From positions 1 through 14,326 of the forward strand of contig JACPVB010000201.1 of NCBI GenBank assembly GCA_016191985.1: a stretch of DNA of 14,326 nucleotides, written 5' to 3'. A program made the position numbers and the translations under genes. Numbering within the stretch: the first letter of the stretch is position 1; each line of letters begins with the position of its first letter. The notes below the pieces were generated by a model. It saw only the letters and a program-made list of their open reading frames with translations, was not told the DNA's origin and made no database searches. This document shows positions 6,117 to 14,326 of this stretch, in pieces. This stretch comes from Chloroflexota bacterium. GTDB lineage: Bacteria; Chloroflexota; Anaerolineae; Anaerolineales; Villigracilaceae.

Positions 6117-6803
6117 CTACCCCCTCAACCGATATCCAACGCCTGGCTCCGTCAGCAAATAATGCGGACGGGTTGGGTCAGGCTCGATCTTGCGGCGCAG
6201 GTTGCTGATATTGACACGCAGTAAATGCATTTCGCTTTCATACGCGGTTCCCCAAATATTCCTTAACAATTGCTGGTGAGTAAGCACCTTGCCTGTATTT
6301 TGCATCAAGATACGAAGCAGGTCATATTCGGTGGGTGTTAATGAAATCTCGCGTTCGTCCGCAGTGACCAGGCGGCGCGAAAGATCCATGCGCAGGGCAT
6401 CCACCTGCAGGATGGGAGCATTCGGCTCGTTGCCAAGTTTGCGAAACGCCACACGGATGCGCGCCAGCAATTCCCCCGTGCTGAATGGCTTGGTGAGGTA
6501 GTCATCTGCGCCGGCATCGAGCGCTGCCACTTTATCCTGCTCCGCCTCACGGACGGAGAGGATGATGATGGGCGTTTGCGACCATTCACGCAGACGGCGT
6601 GTCACTTCAACGCCATCGAAATCGGGAAGGCCAAGATCGAGGATGATAATATCGGGGCGATGATTCAAAACCGCATGAATCGCTTCCTCCCCATTGGCAG
6701 CTTCGTAGACCGTCAATCCCTGTGCACCCAGAGCGGCACGCAGGTATCTTCGGATCGGCGCTTCATCGTCCACAACAAGGATTCGTTGGTTTAAGGGCAT
6801 CAT
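6117..6803 (-). CDS. kdpE: Two-component response regulator KdpE (OmpR/PhoB class)
   Basis: KdpE is the cytosolic DNA-binding partner of KdpD and activates kdp genes at low K+ or osmotic stress. The 228-aa protein has a receiver domain at about 5-120 with the acidic pair D12/D13, phospho-acceptor D56 (ILDLGLPD), S83 and K105 (LTKPFS). A winged-helix effector domain follows at about 130-228, with the NISNLRRKIE recognition region and the terminal GVGYRLRG. The first ATG (6803) overlaps the kdpD stop in ATGATG; a second ATG follows immediately, so the start may be 3 bp later. The overlap implies translational coupling. No terminator is seen between its stop and the MITE-like element 13 bp downstream. 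Confidence 0.95.
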   Translation of the reverse strand: MMPLNQRILVVDDEAPIRRYLRAALGAQGLTVYEAANGEEAIHAVLNHRPDIIILDLGLPDFDGVEVTRRLREWSQTPIIILSVREAEQDKVAALDAGADDYLTKPFSTGELLARIRVAFRKLGNEPNAPILQVDALRMDLSRRLVTADEREISLTPTEYDLLRILMQNTGKVLTHQQLLRNIWGTAYESEMHLLRVNISNLRRKIEPDPTRPHYLLTEPGVGYRLRG

Positions 6804-9463
6804 TGGTTCAATGGTAATTCAACTTCAATAACCGTACCGCCTCGTTCACGGTTAAAGGCGTGGATCTGGCCGCCGTGCGCATCCACAATGCCTTTGCTGA
6901 TGGATAGCCCCAGCCCCGTTCCACTGACACTTTCCGGGCGTTGGACTCGGTAGAATTTGTCAAAGATGCGGGAAAGGTCGTCGGTCGGGATGCCAACCCC
7001 ACGGTCCGCGATTTGGAGGCGGGCAGTGGAATCGCTCAGCACAGCGGAGATTTCGATCAGCGAATCGTTCGGGGAATACTTTACGGCATTTTCCAGAAGA
7101 TTTACAACCACCTGCACCATCAAGGCAAAATCCATCGGCACGAGAGGAAAATTCGATGGGATATCCACTTTGACGAGATTCTTATTTGTGCGCGGACCGA
7201 GTTGCTCAAGAGCGGTGCCAACTAAATCCTGAACATCGCCAGGTTCGAGATGAAGTTTGATCGTGCCGCTTTCGATGCGGGTCATGTTGAGCAGGTTGCC
7301 CACGAGGCGGTTAAGACGATCCGCCTCGCTGCGGGCATTTTCAATGAGTGCATTTCGCGCAGGTTCACCCAGGCCAACATAATTTTCATCCAGGGCGGTC
7401 AATGCGCCCGTGATGGCAACCAGCGGCGTGCGAAGATCATGCGAGATCGAATTGAGCAGCGCGTTTTGTAATTTCTCTGCGGATTGCAGCAGCGCAATTT
7501 GGCGGTTCTGTTCCTCCAGCAAGGCGCGCTCGATGGCTTGCGCTCCCTGGTTTGCAAACGCCTCCATCAATCGGCGTTGTGCGGGGGTCAGGTCGCGGTT
7601 GGCAGTATGAGGCTTTCCAACGCCAAGCACTCCCACGACTCCGCGCGATGTTTTGAGCGGTAAATATCTTAACTGCGCGGCGGGCAGGGTATTGGTATTG
7701 CGCCCCGCTGGCTCGGCATGACGATAAACCCAGTCTGCCACCGCCAGTTCTTCTTCATCCAATTCCAAGTCCACGCTGATGATCCGTGTGACAAGATAAC
7801 TTCCACCTGGCAGTAAAACTGCAATCGTTCGGCTAAAGGTTTGCTCAAGATGTTTTTGAAGTACACGCAGGATGGCCTCGATATCGGCGGACGATGCCAG
7901 ATCGCGGCTCAGATCATACAACTCTGCCGTTTCCGCCTCACGCTGACGCGCCGCCTCAGCCTGCTCGCTGGCCCGGGCAGTTAATTGGCTGATAACCATT
8001 CCCACCAAAAACAAGGCAATGAATGTGATGATGTATTGCGTATCTGAAACTGCAAAGGTGAAATAAGGTGTGACGAAAAGAAAATCGAAGGCAAGCACAC
8101 CCAGCAGGGAGGCAAGCACCGCAGGCCCCCGCCCAAGATAAATGGCCGCGATGACCACTGTCAATAAATACACCATCACAAGATTGGTTGGTGAGATCCG
8201 TCCACCGATCAGGAAGCCGAATGCGGTGGTGACCGCCACAAGCAGAATACTCCAGAGGTAGCGGGGGATGGAACTGTGCATTTGCAGCGGGCTTTCATCA
8301 GTGGGAAAGGCGGGTTGGTCTGAACTGGTTACAACGTACACATCGATATCCCCGCTTTTGTGAATCAGCTTATCCACCAGCGAGCCGCGCAGGTATTCCT
8401 GCCAGCGCGGACGCAGTGGTTTGCCAACGATAATTTTAGTGACGTTATTTTTGTGGGCAAAATCGATCACAACCTGTGAAACGGATTCAATCGAACCGCC
8501 TGCGGAAAGGGTGTAGGAACGCGCGCCCAAATCCTCTGCAAGCTGGAGAATATTCGCTACACGATCCCGCATCTCTTGAGACATGGAAGCGGACCGGGAT
8601 GTTTCCACAAACAATGCAAGCCATTCCGCATTGAGTTCATCCGCCAGCCGCCTTGTGGTACGGACAAGCCTTTCACTCAATGGGCTGGGACTGATACACA
8701 CCAGCAGTCTTTCGCCCGCCGCCCAAATCCCTTGAATGGCGCGGGTTTGCATATATGCCCGCATCTGATCATCCACACGGTCAGCGGCACGCCGCAACGA
8801 CATCTCCCGCAAAGCCGTCAGATTCCCCTTGCGGAAGAATTTCTGAATGGCGCGCGCCGCCTGCTCGGGAACATAGACCTTGCCTTCATTCAAGCGCACC
8901 AGCAATTCATCGGGAGGCAGGTCGATCACCTCGATCTCGGAGGCTTCATCAATGACACGGTCGGGAATGGTCTCACGGACGACGACGCCCGTCACCTGTG
9001 CCACCACGTCGTTCAGGCTCTCAAGGTGTTGAATGTTCAACGTGGTATATACATCAATCCCCGCCGCAAGAATTTCCTGCACATCCTGATAGCGTTTGGG
9101 GTGGCGCGACCCGGGCGCGTTGGTGTGAGCAAACTCATCCACCAGAGCCAGCGCGGGACGGCGTTTGATGATCGCGTCCACATTCATTTCGGGCAGGCTC
9201 ACATTATGGTATTCCACCTGCTTGCGCGGCAAAACTTCCAGCCCTTCCACCAACTCCTCGGTCTCGGCGCGTTTGTGAGTCTCGATGTACCCCACAACCA
9301 CATCCACGCCCTGTATCTTGCGTTGATGCGCGGCTTCGAGCATGGCATAGGTCTTACCTACGCCAGCCGCATAGCCGAGGAAAATTTTTAGTTTCCCGCG
9401 GCTGCGTTCTTCTGACTGAAGATTTTTTAGCAATTCATCGGGGTCAGGACGATTGGATTGCAT
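6800..9463 (-). CDS. kdpD: Osmosensitive K+ channel sensor histidine kinase KdpD
   Basis: KdpD is the membrane sensor kinase for K+ limitation and phosphorylates KdpE. I use the ATG at 9463 (887 aa) because GGATGAGG lies just before it; an in-frame ATG at 9472 has no such site. Domains in order: KdpD nucleotide-binding domain with Walker A GYAAGVGKT (30-38) and Walker-B-like ALALVDEFAHTN (104-115); universal-stress-protein domain at about 250-380; four hydrophobic helices at about 403-495; GAF-like region at about 515-650; HisKA with H675 in SISHDLRTPL; catalytic domain with N792 (LLENAVKY), DRGVGIP (820-826) and GTGLGLSI (848-855). All functional motifs are intact and length matches full-size KdpD. 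It lies 12 bp after the KimA-like gene and overlaps kdpE by 4 bp. Confidence 0.96.
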   Translation of the reverse strand: MQSNRPDPDELLKNLQSEERSRGKLKIFLGYAAGVGKTYAMLEAAHQRKIQGVDVVVGYIETHKRAETEELVEGLEVLPRKQVEYHNVSLPEMNVDAIIKRRPALALVDEFAHTNAPGSRHPKRYQDVQEILAAGIDVYTTLNIQHLESLNDVVAQVTGVVVRETIPDRVIDEASEIEVIDLPPDELLVRLNEGKVYVPEQAARAIQKFFRKGNLTALREMSLRRAADRVDDQMRAYMQTRAIQGIWAAGERLLVCISPSPLSERLVRTTRRLADELNAEWLALFVETSRSASMSQEMRDRVANILQLAEDLGARSYTLSAGGSIESVSQVVIDFAHKNNVTKIIVGKPLRPRWQEYLRGSLVDKLIHKSGDIDVYVVTSSDQPAFPTDESPLQMHSSIPRYLWSILLVAVTTAFGFLIGGRISPTNLVMVYLLTVVIAAIYLGRGPAVLASLLGVLAFDFLFVTPYFTFAVSDTQYIITFIALFLVGMVISQLTARASEQAEAARQREAETAELYDLSRDLASSADIEAILRVLQKHLEQTFSRTIAVLLPGGSYLVTRIISVDLELDEEELAVADWVYRHAEPAGRNTNTLPAAQLRYLPLKTSRGVVGVLGVGKPHTANRDLTPAQRRLMEAFANQGAQAIERALLEEQNRQIALLQSAEKLQNALLNSISHDLRTPLVAITGALTALDENYVGLGEPARNALIENARSEADRLNRLVGNLLNMTRIESGTIKLHLEPGDVQDLVGTALEQLGPRTNKNLVKVDIPSNFPLVPMDFALMVQVVVNLLENAVKYSPNDSLIEISAVLSDSTARLQIADRGVGIPTDDLSRIFDKFYRVQRPESVSGTGLGLSISKGIVDAHGGQIHAFNRERGGTVIEVELPLNQ

Positions 9464-9475
9464 AAACCTCATCCA

Positions 9476-11410
9476 TTAATGCACCTGATAGGGAACTTCC
9501 GTAATGACAATTCCTTTTTTGCTCAAAAGCGCAAAACGCAGCCAGAACGCAGTCTGTGTGTGCAAAATATTGTGCCACCAACGTTTTGCGTTGAATTGTG
9601 GAACAACGATGGTCAAGCGCTCATTAGGCTGGGTGACTTTGCAAAGCTCGTCTACATATCCAAGGAACGGTTCGAGGAAAGTGCGGTACGGAGAATCGAT
9701 GATAACCAGCCGCACACCTTTCCCCCACGAACGCCACTTATTTTCCACAATTTCCCTTTGTTCGGGGTCAAGCAGGATATGAACGGCGGTAATATCGTCG
9801 GAAAGCGAACGGGCGTACTGTAATGCTTCCAGTGTGCCGCGATGAATCCCCGCCACAGGCACAATGACGCGATGGCGAATGTACGGAGGCGGCTCCCCAA
9901 AATGGTCCAGTGAAAGGTCACGGGCCAGCGACTGGTAATGCCGATGGACGGCGAAGAAACTAAATACCACGGTTGGCAGGAGCAGGACGATGATCCAGGC
10001 GCCGTCTGTAAATTTTGTGACGGCAAAGATCAAAGTGACAACCGCAGTACAAAACGCACCGAAACCATTGATGACCAGTTTCCACCGCCAGCCTTTGTTC
10101 CCCTGTTCCAGTAATTTCTGATCTTTGTGGATGCCTGCCCGCCACCAATGGCGGAACATCCCTGCCTGGGACAAGGTAAATGACAAAAACACACCCACAG
10201 CCCACAGCGGGACAAGAGCCGTTACGCTGGCGTTGAAAATGACGATGAGCAGTGCGGCAATCACGGCCAGGGTGACAATTCCACGCGAAAAGACCAGTCT
10301 GCTTCCGCGATATGCCAGTTGGCGGGGCATAAATCCATCCTCAGCGATGATCGCGCTCAAACTGGGGAAACCAGCAAAAGCGGTGTTTGTTGCCAGGACA
10401 AGAATAATGGTGGTGGCCAGAATGGTTCCCAAATACAACAAGCCACGACCGCCAAAAGCGGTGCGGGCGAGCTGCGATATGACCGTTTCGGATTCGGAAG
10501 GAACCGCCCCGATCACACCCAGCAGATAAACGATACCCACGAAGAGCACACCCAGAATGGTGGACATCCAGACCATCGTCACCGCGGCGTTGTGAGAACG
10601 CGGTTCTTTAAAAGACCTCACGCCGTTTGAAATGCACTCGACGCCTGTCAGAGCAGTCGTCCCGTTGGAGAAGGCGCGAAGCAACAGGAACAAAGTCAAA
10701 GGTTCCGTATGAAGCGATTCCATCTGAGGCGGGTCGATCACCATGCCGAGTGTCCCGCTGAAATAGCGGATGAATCCGACCGCCACCGTAAGCACGATCA
10801 TGCTGAGGAAAAAGTACGTTGGCGCGGCAAAGACATTTCCAGATTCCTTTACGCCGCGCAAATTGGCAATCGCGATCAGCGTCAACACTCCCACCGCCAA
10901 CGCCACACGATACGGATACAAAGCAGGAACAGCGGAAACGATCTGCGCCACGCCCGATGAAATCGCCACTGCCGCCAGCAGGATGTAATCCATGAGCAAT
11001 GCCGCACCAGCGATTAACGCGGCTGTCACTCCCAAATTCTCCTTCACCACCGTATACGCCCCGCCGCCACTTGGATAGGCATGAATCGTTTGTTGATACG
11101 AAATCGTGACGACGGCCAGCAGCACGGTAATAACCAGCGAAATGGGAAAGGCATAACCAAACGCCTGCGACCCTGCCGCTGCCAGGATCACAAGCGTCTC
11201 TTGCGGGGCATATGCAATGGACGATAACGCATCCGCACCGAAGACCGCCAGCCCCACCAGCTTAATAATCGTTTGCTCAGGGGCGGCGGCCGTGGGCAGA
11301 GGGCGCCCGATGAGCCAGGTGCGCCATGTTAATTTTTTGGGATTTTGTTCCACTTGATGTCTATTCAAAATACCGTCATGGGTATCTGTATCTTCGCTGG
11401 AATTTTCCAT
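9476..11410 (-). CDS. APC-superfamily K+ importer, KimA-like
   Basis: This 644-aa protein is an APC-superfamily transporter with about 12 membrane helices (about 48-490) and a C-terminal cytoplasmic domain (about 510-644) resembling the soluble domain of KimA (YdaO), a K+/H+ symporter. D60 and Y67 in FGADALSSIAYAPQE keep the seven-residue spacing of the TM1 Asp/Tyr in B. subtilis KimA. D141 (LLMDY) and T255/E258 (ALTGVE) match other ion-site positions as I remember them. At the positions four and eight residues after D141, L and A replace the polar residues I recall for KimA, so the ion site may differ. It starts 5 bp after kdpC and ends 12 bp before the preferred kdpD start. A generic amino-acid permease is the alternative; the kdp context favours K+. 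Confidence 0.78.
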   Translation of the reverse strand: MENSSEDTDTHDGILNRHQVEQNPKKLTWRTWLIGRPLPTAAAPEQTIIKLVGLAVFGADALSSIAYAPQETLVILAAAGSQAFGYAFPISLVITVLLAVVTISYQQTIHAYPSGGGAYTVVKENLGVTAALIAGAALLMDYILLAAVAISSGVAQIVSAVPALYPYRVALAVGVLTLIAIANLRGVKESGNVFAAPTYFFLSMIVLTVAVGFIRYFSGTLGMVIDPPQMESLHTEPLTLFLLLRAFSNGTTALTGVECISNGVRSFKEPRSHNAAVTMVWMSTILGVLFVGIVYLLGVIGAVPSESETVISQLARTAFGGRGLLYLGTILATTIILVLATNTAFAGFPSLSAIIAEDGFMPRQLAYRGSRLVFSRGIVTLAVIAALLIVIFNASVTALVPLWAVGVFLSFTLSQAGMFRHWWRAGIHKDQKLLEQGNKGWRWKLVINGFGAFCTAVVTLIFAVTKFTDGAWIIVLLLPTVVFSFFAVHRHYQSLARDLSLDHFGEPPPYIRHRVIVPVAGIHRGTLEALQYARSLSDDITAVHILLDPEQREIVENKWRSWGKGVRLVIIDSPYRTFLEPFLGYVDELCKVTQPNERLTIVVPQFNAKRWWHNILHTQTAFWLRFALLSKKGIVITEVPYQVH

Positions 11411-11415
11411 ACATG

Positions 11416-11979
11416 TTATTGTAGCCCATCCAGAGCTAAATTCAATAAGAGGACATTAACAGTTGGTTCGCCCAGGAAGCCGAACTGACGACCTTTGGTA
11501 TATTCTTCCACAAGGGATGTGACCTCCGCTTCATTCAACCCGCGGGCTGATGCCACACGAGAAACCTGGTACAACGCTGCGGCGACGCTGATGTGAGGGT
11601 CGAGTCCGCTGGCAGAGGCAGTGACCAGGTCAACGGGAATGGGAAGTGTATTGTCGGGGTCGGCGGCTTTGAGGGCGTCGATCCGCGCCTGAACCATATC
11701 TGTAAGAGCGGGATTCAATGGGCCGTAGTTTGAACCAGAAGAGGCGGCGGCATTGTAACCAGCGGCAGATGGGCGTCCCCAGAAATATTTGGGATCATCG
11801 AACTGCTGGCCGATCAATTCCGAGCCGAGAGCTTTCCCATCCACCATTATGAGACTGCCGTTAGCTTGATGGGGAAACACAACCTGCGCGATCCCTGTCA
11901 CAGCCAGGGGATAGATCACACCAGTAATGACGGTAAAGATCAACAACATAAAAAACGCGGGGCGTAATTGTGAAATCAT
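11416..11979 (-). CDS. kdpC: Potassium-transporting ATPase subunit C
   Basis: KdpC is the single-pass accessory subunit of the KdpFABC K+ pump and helps ATP binding by KdpB. The 187-aa protein has one N-terminal membrane helix (about 8-31), then FPHQANGSLI (35-44) and the signature YFWGRPSAAGYNAAASSGSN (65-84), both diagnostic of the family. The rest is the periplasmic or extracellular domain. Length is normal. The ATG at 11979 is preceded by an AAGGAA site lying over the stop codon of orf133, which is 2 bp away, so the two are translationally linked. Confidence 0.95.
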   Translation of the reverse strand: MISQLRPAFFMLLIFTVITGVIYPLAVTGIAQVVFPHQANGSLIMVDGKALGSELIGQQFDDPKYFWGRPSAAGYNAAASSGSNYGPLNPALTDMVQARIDALKAADPDNTLPIPVDLVTASASGLDPHISVAAALYQVSRVASARGLNEAEVTSLVEEYTKGRQFGFLGEPTVNVLLLNLALDGLQ

Positions 11980-11981
11980 TT

Positions 11982-12383
11982 TTATTCCTTTTTCAATTCC
12001 TGTGGGACCTCATCAACGGGAAATGATTCTGCGTCAATATAGTCCATGTCAAATGTATCGCTCAACACACCTTTTACTTCCGAATTGGGAAGCTGAAACA
12101 TTGGGCGTTTATCCCTGTCCATCTCAGGCAGTGGGTGCGGAGGGATTTGAATTACCCTGACCGTTCCACGAGATTGCCTCCCATCCATCTTCGACAAGGC
12201 GGCTGAATTGGCTTTCAACCATAAGTGGACAAGCCCATAGACGAACAGAAGGATTCCGATCTGCACTGCCTGATGTCCTCGCTCAGAAAGTTTGAGGCGG
12301 AAATCAAGCATAAACAATCCGATGAGCAGAGGAAAGGTGAGATATACCTGCCACCATTTTGGGCGAGCATCCTGAGATGACAT
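11982..12383 (-). CDS. Unrecognised two-helix membrane protein inside the kdp operon (orf133)
   Basis: I do not recognise this 133-aa protein. It has two hydrophobic helices, about 11-27 and 39-57, joined by a short basic loop (DFRLKLSERGHQ). After these comes a soluble tail of about 75 residues with a proline-rich stretch (IPPHPLPEMD, 80-89) and an acidic end. GGAG lies 5 bp before the ATG, so translation is likely. It lies 30 bp after kdpB and 2 bp before kdpC, a place where classical kdpFABC operons have no gene. This makes it a candidate accessory or regulatory component of the pump, but that rests on position only. It is much longer than KdpF (about 29 aa) and has an extra helix, so it is not KdpF. 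Confidence 0.85.
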   Translation of the reverse strand: MSSQDARPKWWQVYLTFPLLIGLFMLDFRLKLSERGHQAVQIGILLFVYGLVHLWLKANSAALSKMDGRQSRGTVRVIQIPPHPLPEMDRDKRPMFQLPNSEVKGVLSDTFDMDYIDAESFPVDEVPQELKKE

Positions 12384-12413
12384 TTTTCTCCAATCATCCT
12401 GTTGGTCACCGAT

Positions 12414-14326
12414 TCACACCAGATGAAGCGCAACCAGCAGCATGTCAATTAATTTGATGCCGACGAAGGGAGCGATGAGTCCACCGACGCCATAGATCAA
12501 TAAGTTGTCGCGCAATAACTGCGCCGCGCCAACGGCACGATACGGCACACCGCGCAATGCCAGCGGAATCAATGCGATGATGATGAGCGCGTTGAAGATG
12601 ACCGCGGAAAGAATTGCGCTCTCGGGTGTTGCCAGCCGCATGAAATTCAACGTGGTCAGAACTGGATACGTGGAAGCAAACGCGGCAGGGATAATAGCAA
12701 AGTACTTTGCCACATCGTTAGCCACACTGAATGTAGTCAACGCACCGCGCGTCATCAAGAGTTGTTTGCCGATCTCAACGATTTCAATTAACTTCGTCGG
12801 GTTGCTGTCCAAATCGATCATATTGGCCGCTTCGCGCGCGGGTTGTGTGCCGGTATTCATGGCAACGGCCACATCGGCTTGCGCGAGGGCGGGAGCGTCG
12901 TTCGTTCCGTCACCTGTCATTGCCACCAGCTTGCCACCTATTTGATGTTCGCGGATCAATTTCAGCTTCGCTTCCGGTGTAGCCTGCGCGAGGAAATCAT
13001 CCACGCCCGCCTCGGCGGCGATTGCGGTGGCGGTCAGCGGGTTGTCACCTGTGATCATGACGGTCTTGATGCCCATCTTGCGGAGTTGCGCGAAGCGTTC
13101 CTTGATACCGCCTTTGACAATGTCCTTCAAATGAATGACGCCCAGGGCATGGTTGTTGCGAGTCACTACCAGCGGCGTGCCGCCCGTTCGGGCAATCGAA
13201 TCAACTGTCGGCTTAAGATCGGAGGCGATTGCATTTCCGCTGAATTGGATCATCTCCATCATCGTGTCGGGCGCGCCCTTGCGAATCTCCGTTCCATTGA
13301 AATTTACGCCGCTCATGCGGGTTTGCGCGGTGAACGGGACGAAGTGCATTCCGCTCGGCGCCTTGTCGCTCGTGCCCATGGTCTGCCCACGCAGGCCATA
13401 TTTTTCCTTTGCAAGCACAACGATGGAACGGCCCTCGGGAGTCTCATCGGCAAGTGAAGCCAGTTGAGATGCCTCAGCCAATTCATTGATGCTCACGCCA
13501 TTCACGGGAATGAAATCCACTGCCTGGCGATTGCCGAGTGTGATGGTGCCGGTCTTATCGAGCAACAGCACATCCACATCGCCAGCGGCTTCCACAGCAC
13601 GGCCAGACATGGCGATCACGTTACGCTGGATCATGCGATCCATGCCGGCGATGCCGATAGCCGAAAGCAAACCACCGATGGTGGTCGGGATCAAACAGAC
13701 CAGCAAAGCAACCAATACTGTGATGGTGATGGCCGTGCCTTTCCCAGCAGCGCTCACGCTATAAAGTGAGTACGGCAGGAGTGTTGTACAAACCACTAAA
13801 AAGATGATCGTGAAGCCAGCCAGCAAAATATTAAGCGCGATCTCGTTCGGGGTCTTCTGGCGTTTTGCGCCTTCGACCATGCTGATCATGCGGTCGAGGA
13901 ATCCCTGCCCAGGGTCGGCGCTGACGCGGATGATGAGCCAGTCGGAAAGGAGGCGGGTGCCGCCGGTGACTGCGGAGCGATCCCCGCCCGCCTCACGCAC
14001 GACCGGAGCTGATTCGCCCGTCACGGCGCTTTCATCCACTGACGCAATTCCGACTACGATCTCGCCATCGGCGGGGAGAATGTCACCTGCTTCAACGAGA
14101 TACAGGTCATGCTTGCGCAGCGAAGTGGAGGAAACCACCTCCGTCCTGGAAAGAGCGGATTGAACATCTTTTGCCGCGCCTTTTAAACGTTTGGCGGGCG
14201 TATCCTGCCTGGCCTTGCGAAGCGACTCGGCCTGCGCCTTGCCGCGTCCTTCGGCGACGGCCTCGGAAAAATTTGCAAATAAAACGGTGAACCACAGCCA
14301 GAGCGCGATGGCTCCGATAAAACCTG
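12414..14326 (-). CDS. kdpB: Potassium-transporting P-type ATPase subunit B (N-terminus cut by window edge)
   Basis: KdpB is the ATP-hydrolysing P-type ATPase subunit that powers K+ uptake through KdpA. The frame is open to the right edge, and its first visible residues (GFIGAIALWLWFTVLFANFSE) match the early membrane region of KdpB, so about 50 N-terminal residues are outside. About 636 residues are visible. Seen motifs are TGES in the actuator domain, CLIPTTIGG in the membrane core, the phosphorylated Asp in DKTGT (Asp codon at 13557-13559), KGGIKERF, and the hinge MTGDGTNDAPAL. The TGES serine is the residue that is phosphorylated to inhibit KdpB in E. coli. A GTG at 14138 is not the start. 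kdpA is expected just upstream, beyond the window. Confidence 0.97.
   Translation of the reverse strand, partial: GFIGAIALWLWFTVLFANFSEAVAEGRGKAQAESLRKARQDTPAKRLKGAAKDVQSALSRTEVVSSTSLRKHDLYLVEAGDILPADGEIVVGIASVDESAVTGESAPVVREAGGDRSAVTGGTRLLSDWLIIRVSADPGQGFLDRMISMVEGAKRQKTPNEIALNILLAGFTIIFLVVCTTLLPYSLYSVSAAGKGTAITITVLVALLVCLIPTTIGGLLSAIGIAGMDRMIQRNVIAMSGRAVEAAGDVDVLLLDKTGTITLGNRQAVDFIPVNGVSINELAEASQLASLADETPEGRSIVVLAKEKYGLRGQTMGTSDKAPSGMHFVPFTAQTRMSGVNFNGTEIRKGAPDTMMEMIQFSGNAIASDLKPTVDSIARTGGTPLVVTRNNHALGVIHLKDIVKGGIKERFAQLRKMGIKTVMITGDNPLTATAIAAEAGVDDFLAQATPEAKLKLIREHQIGGKLVAMTGDGTNDAPALAQADVAVAMNTGTQPAREAANMIDLDSNPTKLIEIVEIGKQLLMTRGALTTFSVANDVAKYFAIIPAAFASTYPVLTTLNFMRLATPESAILSAVIFNALIIIALIPLALRGVPYRAVGAAQLLRDNLLIYGVGGLIAPFVGIKLIDMLLVALHLV

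Noticed and set aside
8576..9391. A 271-codon open frame on the + strand.
   Set aside because: It is wholly antisense to kdpD's conserved N-terminal domains, has a His/Arg-rich shadow composition and resembles no family.
9464..9472. ATG at 9472 as the kdpD start.
   Set aside because: No ribosome-binding site precedes it, whereas GGATGAGG is well placed for the ATG at 9463; the difference is only three residues.
12843..13457. A 204-codon open frame on the + strand.
   Set aside because: It is antisense to the conserved catalytic region of kdpB and has no recognisable protein features.
12414..14138. GTG at 14138 as the kdpB start.
   Set aside because: The frame continues to the window edge with conserved KdpB sequence, so this is an internal Val codon in a gene truncated by the window.
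1..14326. Defence system, CRISPR array, prophage or tRNA gene.
   Set aside because: No spaced repeats, no cloverleaf-like sequence outside the T-box and no phage or defence domains were seen on either strand.

Overview
The window looks like a chromosomal segment of a Chloroflexota bacterium, probably Anaerolineae. This is an inference from gene content, a serS T-box leader, moderate GC and the intergenic repeats; there is no rRNA or other decisive marker. No tRNA, CRISPR array, phage gene or full insertion sequence was found. Two convergent gene blocks meet at a perfect hairpin around 3280-3321.

Left block, + strand (1-3271): two paralogous M42 metallo-aminopeptidases flank a serine-nucleophile S51-like peptidase. 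The three genes are almost end to end and look like a small peptide-degradation operon. The first gene is cut by the left window edge. After a 35-nt perfect palindrome comes an unrecognised 156-aa soluble protein, then a bidirectional intrinsic terminator.

Right block, - strand (14326 down to 3384): transcription runs kdpB (N-terminus cut by the right window edge), an unrecognised two-helix membrane protein gene, kdpC, a KimA-like APC-superfamily K+ transporter gene, kdpD and kdpE. These are packed with gaps of 30 bp or less or with overlaps. The unit joins a Kdp K+-pumping ATPase, a second putative K+ importer and the cognate two-component system. kdpA should lie just beyond the right edge.

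Between kdpE and serS (5581-6116) there is no protein gene, but the stretch is full of structure. A 126-bp MITE-like element has 13-bp perfect terminal inverted repeats and a perfect 8-bp target duplication. Next are a near-consensus sigma-70-type promoter and a roughly 310-nt T-box leader with candidate specifier UCC, antiterminator bulge UGGC (matching the G73 of tRNA-Ser) and an intrinsic terminator. A 10-bp GC-rich hairpin, probably a dispersed repeat, sits inside the apparent stem III. serS follows, then a terminator-like hairpin, a DUF456 membrane protein and a small three-helix membrane protein.

The best candidates for a second look are the MITE-like element, the serS T-box with its embedded hairpin, and the kdp operon with its unknown orf133 and KimA-like gene. 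No entirely new multi-gene system is evident.
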